Positions 48,148 to 58,799 of a DNA stretch of 64,000 nucleotides are shown here, piece by piece. The DNA lies in the NCBI GenBank assembly GCA_008973525.1, contig WACJ01000084.1, positions 434,001 through 498,000 on the forward strand, in the 5' to 3' direction. This DNA is from Stenopsyche tienmushanensis (taxonomy: Eukaryota > Arthropoda > Insecta > Trichoptera > Stenopsychidae). The position numbers and the translations under genes are program-made. How positions within the stretch are numbered: the first letter of the stretch is position 1; each line of letters starts with the position of its first letter. A model generated the notes under the pieces. That model saw only the letters and a list, made by a program, of their open reading frames with translations. It did no database searches and was not told where the DNA came from.

Positions 48148-48348
48148 TTAAATTTCTTGTGATATAGCTTCATCTCTACAATGGTCGGTCCGTTTGTATC
48201 TATTTATATGATAATGTATGCCGTTTTCATCTTGGCACCGTCGAAACTTGGGTGGCTTATTGAATTTCAGGATATGTTTATTTGCACAGGGGGGTAGCCC
48301 ACGCATATTCACACAAAAACCCCTATTTTCACACACTTTGCGCGGCAT
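48148..48348 (-). CDS. Candidate cysteine-rich exon or small protein, unrecognised
   Basis: A 66-codon open frame on the minus strand, noticeably GC-richer than its flanks. It reads PRKVCENRGFCVNMRGLPPC, later FRRCQDENGIHYHINRYK and TDHCRDEA, with five cysteines spread like those of small secreted or extracellular modules. There is no signal peptide at the ATG. It could be an internal exon (a possible donor gtagag follows the ACCATT at about 48182) or a transposon relic. I do not recognise a family and cannot see partner exons. Confidence 0.25.
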   Translation of the reverse strand: MPRKVCENRGFCVNMRGLPPCANKHILKFNKPPKFRRCQDENGIHYHINRYKRTDHCRDEAISQEI

Positions 48349-48864
48349 TGATGCTCAGGCCGCCTGCTAACTTTATACTCATTGTATAGTACGGCATATT
48401 CATAAAACGGACCCATTATCAACGGCCACTGAGGGTTGAAAAAAGGACCAAATGGAGGGGATTAATTTAATTTTTATTAAGCCAGGGTAGGTCCTGAAGG
48501 CTTAATTCTTTGGCGGCGCAAATGAAAACGTATAAAAAAATATAGTATCTTTGAAGGAAATTCTTTTTAAATGTTGAACAAAAATAGCGGTCGTAAATAA
48601 ATAAGCCATTCAGAAGGCAAAGTGCCTGAGATAGCTTTGAGGCCAGTGTAATTAACCACAATCTTTAGATTTTGTTGTAGAGTATTATTTTAATGAAGAT
48701 TTATACAAACTTATTGAACTGTTGTAAAATACAAAAAAATATGTTTTTTTTATATTCCATTCATTTCATTAAACTGAATATTATGAGAGCTGCATACATT
48801 AAGGACCATCTAACACATTTATTATTTAATATTTGTGTTCTGGCGTGTTTCTTGGATCATTATG

Positions 48865-49060
48865 ACAGTCTGGCGACTGAGTAGCGTTGAGTTTTGGAGG
48901 GAAGAGGGTTGAAATCTAGTGAAAATTCAACGTAATTAAGTCATACTGTCTATGTCATACAGATTTATTAGCTATAAAATGAGGCTGTGTGTTGTATAAT
49001 ATATTATAAAATAGGCATGCTACTGGTCTAGAGGTTGCTTTATGCTACATATAAATACAC
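48865..49060 (+). repeat. Possible SINE with tRNA-like promoter and shared 3' module
   Basis: An A-box-like TGGCGACTGAGTAGCGTTG at 48871-48889 and a B-box-like GGGTTGAAATCT at 48906-48917 precede an 86-bp segment (48968-49053) that recurs at 63510-63594. Shared features include GCTACTG.TCTAG.GGTT and CTTTATGCTAC. The shared 3' module shows it is interspersed; the promoter boxes are weaker than those of the other SINE family. Confidence 0.5.
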
Positions 49061-51226
49061 ACGTACATTAGTAGCGCTTAGCGTGTTTATAGAGTATGCT
49101 GGGACAGAGAAACTACCAACGATTTTCATCTCTTTCAGATCAATTGCCGATTGGAGTTTCACTTTTCGTGACGTTCAAACCAATTTGCTCTACTGTGCCT
49201 TTACAATTTTCATTACAAAAATGATTAAAAACGATTTAAACGGTACCCTTAAAATTATTCAAATATAAAATAACGACATCTATATTAGTACTGGCTTTAA
49301 ATTAGTAGTGTAAATTTTGACTTCAGTTTGATATTCGTCATTGTTTAAGTGGAAAATCTTAATTCAAACATAAATTTTATCAGAAGCGATCTTGTTAAGT
49401 CAATATATTATATTAATGTTGAGTCAGTATCCTTAGGTTAAGAAACCCTGTTAAAAGCCTATACTGAGAAAGTAGATGAAATATACAGGTTTTGTATGTA
49501 ACAATGGACGGCTTGAAAGATTTAAGAATAGAAATCATATTTCTTTTGGTAAGATAAGTGGTGAGTCAGCTCTAAATAGACAGATAAAAGAGGGCTAAAT
49601 AGAAAGAGTATGATAAAAATCAAGATTAAAAGTACTATTCCAAATACCTTAAGAGCAGAGCGAGCTATTTTATAAAATAGCATTCAATGTGACCCTTAAC
49701 ATTAAAAGATAAGCGTACTCCGACTGAAAGTTGCTGTGGGAAGGCTTACGGTTTCAATTTGCTCCAATTTGTACGGAACTAAAAAGGGAGGTCATAAGAA
49801 AATCGTAAAATAAATCATTTTCGAGACACATTTTATTATCAAAACGATAATTCAAACATTATCAATTTTGATCTATTATAGCAATCAAACTGTTAATATT
49901 AAACGACTCAAAAATGGGACTGACTAAATAGGAAGCTCATCAACAATTTACAGCAGCTAGTGATCGTTAGTAATCGAAGGCCGAAGATCGCATATTGAAT
50001 CAAATATTAAAAAAAAAACAATGGTAACACTTGATTTGGCGAATTTCGTTCAACCAAAATATATGAATATAATTTAATATTCCCTATATAAATTAATATT
50101 TGTAGACCGAAACTAATCTATTTATAAGGGAGTGCTGAGGATGATGGCGTATTGCGGTCACGTACTCAATTTTATTTGTTCGATGAAAAGATTTCAGTCA
50201 AGTATTGCAATTTATGTAAGCAAAGAACGTTTGCGTGTTCCTCTTTGCGGATTTAATCACATGAGTCGTGACTTTCAACCCTGAAATTTTGACATCTTGG
50301 CTTTTAAATTAGCTTATCCTATATTAAGGTATTCCCTATAGAGATTCACTGGATCATGTTATGCCCATGCCTCACTTGTAGCGAGGATGTCTCATTTTAT
50401 TGAAGAGGACGTCTCGAAAATAGCTCCAGTGGAAGACCCTACTGGATTTACGATGCTCCTTAATTGGGCACTTATCCATTGATTTACAGTTAAATTCTTT
50501 ATTAAAAATTAGGGTGATAAATTTGCACGTCGAAATTTATAATTGGATGAATAATGAAATTTTTGCGGGGTTATATGTTAACATTACACTTTCATAAGGG
50601 TGATTTTATTGGGGTGTGTGTAATTAACAAATTCCTCGGGTGCGTCACGTCGCGGATAAATTCCAATTTCTTATTTGGTTAATACACAAACGAAACAATT
50701 CCATTGCCTTTACCGCGGTATAATTTCCTTGGAATAAATTAGGATCCTTTATGATTAAAATTTAATTAGAGCATGAAAAATGTTCGAATGTATTCGAATC
50801 ATTATACGCATACTTTTTGAGTAGCATGGTAACTATTCGGGGTTAAACTCTAATTAACAGGGCTATTTCAACGACATTCAACAATAGGGATGTAATACTA
50901 GAGCGGAATACTAATATGTGAATATCGATCTCTGAATACGACGATTCATTTATGGAATCAGCACTTCCATAATTCATCAAATAGTTTATTTCCTTCGGCA
51001 ATTTCTTTTCGGGTACGCGCTCAATCAGGACGCTAATTGAATTGTCATCCCCGAAGAAGAGAATAATGAAATTAAGATGAATCTTAAATAATGAATTATA
51101 ATAATAATGATCTAAATTTTCATGTGCAGGCGTAGATTTCAACAAACAAAAAAACATTGGATGGGAATTTAAGCATAAAAGAAATTAGTTAGGTATTTCT
51201 ATTTTTCCACGTGTTTGTACTTGTAG
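49061..51226. other. Intergenic, nothing recognised
   Basis: No gene supported on either strand. The open frame at 50843-51157 (minus) has no family resemblance. Confidence 0.5.
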
Positions 51227-51345
51227 GTAGTACCACGGTTAAAAGTTTGGACTCATAACTCAAGCAATTTGGGTTCGAATCCTAATACTAGGGAGATGTG
51301 GCTGGCGAACACATTTTACGCCATGTGTGTTGGCACCTGTCGTAT
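51227..51345 (+). repeat. tRNA-derived SINE, second copy of the 14.3 kb family
   Basis: It has an A-box-like ACGGTTAAAAGTTTGG near 51235-51250 and a perfect consensus B box GGTTCGAATCC at 51272-51282, followed by GTGGCTGGCGAAC and ACGCCATG as in the copy at 14313. It sits directly upstream of the duplicated transposase fragment at 51371. Confidence 0.75.
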
Positions 51346-51370
51346 AAATTAATTATTTTGGTGGCCCTAT

Positions 51371-51842
51371 TCCATGGCTCGCGCGGGTTTTAGACCTGAC
51401 ACCACTGGATTCCATGGGTCGCACGATCTCTAGATTTGACACCACCACTGGATTTCTTTGCCTTTTTTTTTATCAAGGAAGTAAATGTTTTAAATACACT
51501 GCTGAACTCGACAGTAGTTTCTCGTCATGTCTGGCCGAACCGCTAGTCAATTGCCGCTTTGAGAATTAAATTACATCGCGCCGGATTTCTTTGCCTGAAG
51601 ACATGCCCTTTTCCATGGCTCGCACCGTCTCCAGACCTGACATCACTGAATTTCTTCATCTAGAATCGTGTAAAAGTAGGGAATTGATGTATATGACAGA
51701 GGTGCCCATAAAAGAAATTCTAATTGAAAGAATAATCGCCGCCTCTGCAAAAATTAAAGAAGAAATGCTTCTTCAGACAGCTACAGTTGAAATAAGGAAA
51801 AAGTATCGTGTTTGCATACAAAGCAGAGGTGACCAATTTTAA
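51371..51842 (+). mobile_element. Tc1/mariner-type transposase fragment with a locally triplicated segment
   Basis: The segment encoding the final catalytic region (SPDLT..) occurs three times: 51371-51410 and 51411-51453 directly in tandem, and 51612-51651 downstream. A flanking GGATTTCTTTGCCT also occurs twice (51451-51464 and 51583-51596). Copy 3 reads LAPSPDLTSLNFFI, so the catalytic Asp of SPDLTPLDFF is Asn. After a frameshift comes EVPIKEILIERIIAASAKIK and EEML, the usual C-terminal ...LRERI..A...I..EML stretch, ending near 51842. The 5' two thirds of the gene is absent. Confidence 0.7.
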
Positions 51843-54480
51843 CAAATTTTGTAAATAAATTTAATAAAAACATCATAAGCATAAAAAGTATTTTCTTATC
51901 CCTGACCCCGATAAACTGGTATCTCTTCAAGTTTAACAACTTATTGAATCTGAATAACAACTTGATATATTTTGACCATCTTTATAGTTATAAACAGAAA
52001 CAAACAATGTTTTCTTTCATGATTTGATTATTTTCTGTTTAGATAGTAGAACAAATACATGCTATCATTATAACAAAGTTTTTTAGCAACGCATTACATT
52101 GAAAATCTGTCACCTTATTTTATTAGGAAATTCCAACACTTGTAATTATGTACTTAAGATATTTAAGCTAAGAGGAGTATTAGAATTTAAAATGTTCATA
52201 TTATCTACGTATATTTTATTTTGAAAAAATCAATAACCAATTATGATTTAAAAACGCATTTGCCTCGCAAACATTTAATAGTGTTGGGATCAGTGATTTT
52301 CCATCCGTTGTATTTTGTGTAATAATTCATTCCAATAGTTCCATGTTACAGCGGCTACGAATTCCTTACATAACCGGATGTTCTACGCCAGTTGTTTCAA
52401 TTCGTAGAGCGCTTTCAATAAATTTAAGCCTAAATTCAGCTGAATTTCTGCTTCTAATTTAATATAATAATTTTGATATGTAATATTAATCAATATTAAA
52501 TAAAATACGTGAATGATATATCAATTCTATAAATCCTTCAATCCTGCATAACAAATAAAAATATAATTGAGATTTATTTACGGGCAAAAATGTAACAATA
52601 TTAGCTTTGTATTCCACAGAGAAACTTTATTTTCAAGCGTCTTCATGGTAGTAAAGGCGCCGATACAGCAAATGTATTATCAACATTCTATAAAACTTCA
52701 AAGGATTCTACAGCATCCAATCAAGGATTCTGTTTGGTCGGTGATACTAAAAGGTCATTGCCTTGGCGGATTATTATAAGGATATTGACTTGTTTTGAAA
52801 ACTGTCTGTCTTTGGTGGAGCTTTATATGAATATAAAATTAATTTAATATTTTTATAAAAGATGTGCTTTCATATAAGCTTTTTTAGTAATAGAACCAAT
52901 CTTTGAGGTTTTGCAAATATTATTAATTCGTGCCTGCGATGAAATACGCCAAAAAAGTTCTTTGTCATTGAGCCATAACAAAATAAACAGATTTCAAACA
53001 ATCTTATTATTCCACGTATAGAAATTCATCAGCCTTTAAAGGTTTATAGGCTTCGATCATATTTTTTTTTAATTACATAAGAAAATATTTTGCTCTACTA
53101 TGTTTTTAATGATGTTTTAGTTAAAGTGTGATAAAATAAGATGAATATATAGTTTCGTCCTTCCATTTCAGAATGAAAAGATAAAACTGTAAAAGGATAA
53201 CTTAATGGTTTTTTATTGTATAAATAGATTCAAAGGAACCCATTTACATCTTGGATTTGAAGTAATGGATATTGATGATGAGAGCAGACCCTCGCATGAA
53301 AATTTAAGCGATGAGATAAAATAATATATACGATTTTTTGTAATAAAAATGAGACAAACCAATATCTTGGAAGGATATACAGCTATATAAAAAGCATATC
53401 GAACAAGAGACTCGTTAGCAAAATATTTTTTTACGAAACAAATAGATATTCAAATTTATTTTTTTTGTTCTAAAATATAACAAGTCTCATTAGATGGAAA
53501 TAACAACTGTATTGAGAATATGTAAAAATCCTTAAATTGTTGGAAAAATTGAATTCAACCAATTTTCATAATATTTCATTCAGGTCATAAATCATAGAGA
53601 ATTTTTATAAAACAGAATTCGATAAAATGAATGTTATCAACTGAGTTCAAATATGTAATTGCAAGATTTAAAAATCAATAATAGCAATAACTATGTAAAA
53701 ATGGAAATTACACGCAAAATGAGGCGAGAAAACATTATCACTGAAAACTAATGCAATTTTTGATTTAAGAAAATGTAAGTAATTTACCGTTTGCGCTAGA
53801 CATAATGATTTGATATGTTTAAAAAGGGATAAAATTACATAATCTAAGATTGATTGGTGAGGCCACAAGTTCGGATACTGTTGCTGCCTCAACATTTCTT
53901 CCCCATCTCGAAAACTTAATTGAAGGGGGTGATTACTGTGCTCGTCAAATATTTAATATTGACATAATTACATTATTTCGAGAAAATTTGCCAGCTCGGA
54001 TTTTCCTAGCGAAAGAAGAATAGAGATGCCCTGGATACAAAACAAAAAAATACGGATAAAATTATTGCTTTTTTTTCTCAGAAATCCGACTCTTCATATT
54101 CAATTTAATATCCACAAAGCTTAAAATTTAGACACGAAGTAAAAAGACAAAAAATGTTAACCTAATCTTATTCATCGCAGGAAAAATACGTTCACGTTGA
54201 AGCTGTTTCCAATAAATATTTTTTGGGGATTTTCGCAAAATCCTATTACCGTATTTTGGATCTCTCATGAGTTCATTATCTGCCACAATAATAAAAATCG
54301 AGAAAAAACTAAACATATTCCGTATTTGATAGTAAAGCTATAAAATGAAGTGTAACGTGGTAAAATTACCAACATGAAAAGACTTAAATTTGAAAACCTT
54401 AAAATTGTTTTGGTTTTTTCGTCATCGTCATTTTAATTCCTCGAAAATAGTATTATCGAACAATTTAAAAGCCTTCTGAG
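51843..54480. other. Intergenic, nothing recognised
   Basis: Plain AT-rich sequence. Open frames at 52567-52779 and 53668-53895 show no family resemblance. Confidence 0.5.
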
Positions 54481-54959
54481 GAACTGACTAGGACCGTGAA
54501 ACAGATGGTTGACTTCACAAGACCCATCCAAAGGTTAATATCCCACCGAAGGGGATAATCCGAGATGCGGACATACTAATCCGTAGGTTGAACAGTTTGG
54601 ATCTGGAATTAGAACAAAGAATAGATAAAATAACTTAAACGATGAGTCTACACCTGAAAAACCCAAAAGGAGTCAGCTTACAATGAGAAAAGAGGTGGCT
54701 ATACGAATCAAACATAAAAAAGTAGCCAAGAGAGTTTCCCGAAAGGAAATGAAAGATCCTCAACCCAGAGAAGTTGCAAGGCAATAAATAACTGGGATGG
54801 AGAAAATCTCAATATCGAGAATTCTTCTTGCTAGCAGGGGACAGATCATCATGGCGACTACCGCAATGTCAGGAAGAAACACGTCTCAAATATACAACAG
54901 AGGCCTATGACAAGTAACAACGCTGGCCACTCAAACCAGAACACTTTTTCATGTGGGAG

Positions 54960-55040
54960 GGGAATCTTACATATTATACTCTGGGTTTGATCCCAGGGTA
55001 GTGTCAGATTCTTACTGACTAAACCGCTCCCTTATCCTTC
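54960..55040 (-). repeat. tRNA-like SINE head, minus strand
   Basis: On the minus strand, GGGAGCGGTTTAGTCAGTAA (A-box-like, plus coordinates 55010-55025) precedes CTGGGATCAAACCCAG (B-box-like with a self-complementary flank, 54981-54996). The spacing fits a polymerase III promoter. It differs from the family at 14.3 and 51.2 kb. Located inside the decayed LINE. Confidence 0.5.
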
Positions 55041-55162
55041 TCTTCCCCCTGGTATTATTTTCCACATTCAATTTTAAGTAATTGGTCCTATTCTAGTATT
55101 GGAGAGCCTCAGAGTTTCTTCAACGTAATCGCGCCAAAGGTCCCAAACAGTGACAAAAATAT

Positions 55163-55405
55163 GTGGAAATGAATCGAGACGAAGGAATAAAGATCTACCT
55201 TGCTATTTCTCCCCGAACTCAACATTACGAACTCAACATTCGAGTATTAGTGCTTCCAAACAATGTTTCTGGAGATTTTAACAACAAAGCCCTAGAATGG
55301 AAGTCTTCAAACACTGAAAGAAGAGGTGCGTTGCTAGCTGAAATAACTTCGCAGCTACGACTCCACACGCTCAATACTATAATAGCCAGGATTTTGAACT
55401 GGTGA
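55163..55405 (+). pseudogene. LINE endonuclease domain fragment
   Basis: An 80-codon open frame: after some 38 residues comes SGDFNNKALEWKSSNTERRG. GDFN is the metal/substrate-binding signature of APE-type LINE endonucleases, and the R-G-LL...L.LH.LNT spacing that follows matches the family. The N-terminal catalytic Glu region and the C-terminal SDH motif are missing, so it is non-functional. Confidence 0.65.
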
Positions 55406-55410
55406 GTTCT

Positions 55411-58115
55411 TAATAAATACTTACATAGCAATCATCTTTATGTACGGTTAAATGTAAACATATGAAGGTTAGGTCCTCGGCAAATTTGACATACTTGCAC
55501 TTAAAAAAGCAATAGCTCTAAAATGAGAGGAAGTCGTCAATACAGCGATATATGGAGTTGGAGCGGAGGAAGTAGCACTCAGTGATTTCAGTCACTAAAA
55601 TATATATTTTTTTTAAATAATAATTTTGTCTTCTAACTATAGATCGTGGATAATAATAGGAAATCACCACATGAAAAAAATTTATTTCTAGAAAAACCTC
55701 CTTTGGAGATCGTCTGAGTCCGATAAATTATATGGTATCTTCAGAATAATTCCAAAGGATTCCAGCAAAACGACTCTTTCTTAAGTCTCAAAGCTTCTTT
55801 AAAAAATATTTTAAATAAATTAACACTAAATTATGCTTTATCCAATAATTTAACAATCTAAAATCGTATCGTCAAATACTTTTTCCTTTTATGTTCTGTG
55901 GTATAAAATACCATGAAAAATTAGCAACATATTAATAATAAAGATCAAGGCCATGAAATAAATGATTAATACCGCAATTATATGTTAATTTTCTTTTAAA
56001 GTAAGGATCTTTTAAAAGCATATTTTATAGGCTCATTAAATATAAAAATTTACATAACGGAGTTCTATTCCCATTTGATTTTAAATTTACGTTCTTTGAA
56101 TATATATATATGTTTTACTCCCTATAATATATTGTCAATATTTCCTTAATATGATAATATTAAGGAAATATCGGGGATGTTTCCGTTTCCTTATATTATG
56201 TATCGAGTGGCACTTCCGCGATAAAGGCACATCCTGTCGATCCCAAGGGTCTACAATTTTGAGAAAACATTACTTATATACATATGCAATTTATTTCTAA
56301 AGAATATGGAAAATCATACGGATAAATTTCATGTATTCAGGAACAATTAGTTCATCGTTTTCCAACGAGAGTTTTTTTTGCGAATGAGAAGTGTTATATT
56401 CATGGTATATTAAAAGAAAACATCTCATAGTGCAAAACGTACCTACGCCTTTTCACGCCGTTTATAAAAGCGCATTGTGTATTTTCTGTATGGAACCTTT
56501 AAGGCTTATCCTTTGATAAAAAACGAACATCGCAAGACTTCATCATCAACATTAATTTATTATCCATGGAAATTTCAAGGACGGAAAACGTGTGAATTTA
56601 TGTAAGATTATATCTGAAACCAGCTTTTGTGAAGAAAAACGAGCATTAAGTGCTTCCAATGAAGTTAAATTTATACCTTGATAACCAATGAAGTTTAATA
56701 TGTAAAAAAAAATCATGACATTTCAATATTAAGAGAATTTAAAGAATCAAAATTTTCGTTTTTATTTGATTATTTAAATAAATAATGATGTGTGAGTCTA
56801 TGAATTGAGCGATGTAATAATTTCTTGAAGGATAATTTATTTTCCAAAGGATGTCAACGGTCTATCTGCTAACCGAAATCCATTTAATGTCTCGTCTATC
56901 CTTGTTTGTTCGGCAATCTAGAATATATAAGTAGAGATTTCCCTGAATATGAATACAGGTACAGTCTATTTGATTGTCCTTTCCCCGAATTAACGTGGCC
57001 TTAGGGAAATGGTCGGTAAATGAATCAATCTTTAATTGATTTTAAGCAATGGATTGGGTCGTTCTATATAGGTTCTCATGAATTTTCGCCCAATTAATGA
57101 GCAAATTAGAACCTTGCCAAAATTTGAAATCTCTATTAGGGTGGTATTAAATTAATCGGAAAATTTTAATCCATCATCCGACCGCAAGTTTTTCAGTTCA
57201 GTGACCTTAATTGTATTTTCCGGACATTGACGGTGTCTTTCAGTTTGACACATTAGCGTAATGCTTATAGATAAAAGGTTGTGTTAATTACATTGTTTTT
57301 TTAATTTAAGCTTTCAAATTTAGATGACCTTTGAAGGACGTGTTTAAAAATGAAGCTGCCTTAAAAGCTGGTTCTATGAGTAAATGTAATTTGATTTTTT
57401 GCGACGCGAAAAGTGTCATAAATTTATCGAAGAAAATCATAAAAATGAAAATCATTAAAACCCCATAGAATGAACAAAGCCTATGCCCATATTTTACTTA
57501 TGAATACAATTTATGACATCATAAAATTGATGTAGTGCAAAATTTGACCCCAGAAAATAAGTTCACAAACAGGGTGATTAAATTAAATTCTCAATTATGG
57601 AGAGAAAAAAATAATGGTAAGAAATGTTTTTTTAACGCAATCGAAAATATACAATTTAACAGTCAAAAGCAGATTGCTCAATTTCATTACGATTTCATTC
57701 ACGAACTAAAAATTCAATGAATTGCAATTGGAAACTTTATCCAGTTTCCCATTTTCCACAGTTCGTTTGTATGGGATTTCAATCGTGGAAAATTAGAAAA
57801 ATACGCCACGTATTATACATTTCATTGGGTTGTTTTTATCTGAACTCGAAAGCTCTATAAATTAAAGTAACATTAACGTGTATAGTTTAAATGCCCTTAT
57901 TCAATACAGATTTTTCTTTTTAAATTGGGTCTGTATTTAGTTAAGATATATATCATCAATCAAAATAAATTATCTCCAAACAGTATATGTTTTCTTTAGT
58001 ATAAGTTTATCAATGAAACATTTTAATATTGAGATCATAAAATCAAATTATGTGTTATAGTGCTATTGTGAGTGAAAAAGTTATGATGATTTATAGGTGA
58101 CATTTTTTAAAAATG
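55411..58115. other. Intergenic, only a palindrome noted
   Basis: No gene supported. A perfect 15-bp inverted repeat with a 4-nt loop (56138-56171) is the only structure found. The open frame at 57535-57720 has no family resemblance. Confidence 0.5.
56138..56171. other. Perfect 15-bp palindrome with 4-nt loop
   Basis: ATATTTCCTTAATAT, then gata, then ATATTAAGGAAATAT. The adjacent sequence TTTCCTTATATTATG near 56186 partly repeats the arm. Could form a hairpin in RNA or a cruciform in DNA; no function assigned. Confidence 0.85.
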
Positions 58116-58222
58116 TTGAAAAAAAAATTATATTTCGACAACCCTGACACTTAGGACATAGGGTCAATGTTTGAAACATAGCAAAAGGCCACCCTAACCC
58201 CCAAATAATTTTGTCGATCCAT
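58116..58222 (-). repeat. Dispersed repeat, copy 2 (inverted relative to copy 1)
   Basis: The reverse complement matches 10368-10475 over its length, with a highly conserved core containing TATGTCCTAAGTGTCAGGGT. The local 89-codon minus-strand open frame across it is not reproduced by copy 1, which argues against a conserved coding function. Confidence 0.75.
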
Positions 58223-58445
58223 GAGCCAAATATATATGCCAAATGTATATCGTCATCATAAGTGTCCCGAAACATAAATAGTTTTTTCATTGTATCATTC
58301 AAGGAGAGTAGTGCCAACTGCGAGACTTTAATGACGAACCCTATACTCAATCATAACTAAGACCGACTTAAGGAGTTGTGAAAAAAATACAATTTCTCTC
58401 GATTATATTGCAAGGTTCATTTAACTGTTTCTCTCTCTCTTGATT

Positions 58446-58795
58446 CCTACTGTAGTGTGGGCTATTTACCATCCCCACGTAGTAGCGGCATCTTCCATTT
58501 CTCTTCAGGTGCAATGTGTTATTTTAACAGCGCCATCTCTTGTGGCCCTGCGGAGACATTGCACCTGCATACCGACTGATCGCTTTTTGCGCGTGTACCG
58601 TTGCCGACTGGGTAGTGACGCGCAGAAAGCGGGAGTCGGGGGAGTCGTCGGTTGGCCTTGGCTGCGGGAGGTTGTCCTTCCTGCAGCCAGACCTCTCTCT
58701 TTCTATCTGTAGTGTGGAATAAATAGTTATCTTGCGAAGAGAGTCTTTTAATTCGACGCCCTTCGTATTCCCATCCATTCGTCCAGCAACATCAC
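58446..58795 (+). mobile_element. GC-rich island, possible solo LTR
   Basis: GC-rich block beginning TGTAGTGTGGGC near 58452, with a second TGTAGTGTGGAATAAATAG near 58709 that supplies an AATAAA signal, and an end near CCAGCAACA (about 58785-58793). A perfect inverted repeat, CAGGTGCAATGT (58506-58517) and ACATTGCACCTG (58556-58567), lies in the upstream part. A TG...CA layout with an internal AATAAA suits an LTR, but I see no target duplication, primer-binding site or second copy. The alternative is a promoter/CpG-rich exon. A CT microsatellite (58429-58440) precedes it. Confidence 0.35.
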
Positions 58796-58799
58796 AACC

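Larger units (their letters stand above)
54490..55410 (+). mobile_element. Decayed non-LTR retrotransposon (ORF1-like and endonuclease parts)
   Basis: At 54530-54640 one frame reads VNIPPKGIIRDADILIRRLN then SLDLELEQRIDKIT, coiled-coil-like as in LINE ORF1 proteins. A lysine/arginine-rich stretch follows with several frame changes. From about 55160 a frame carries the endonuclease motif GDFNNKALEWKSSNTERRGA (GDFN at 55271-55282), then LLAEITSQLRLHTLN, as in the apurinic-type endonuclease of R1/Jockey-like elements. It ends near 55405; no reverse transcriptase is seen. A SINE appears to lie between the two parts. Confidence 0.65.
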
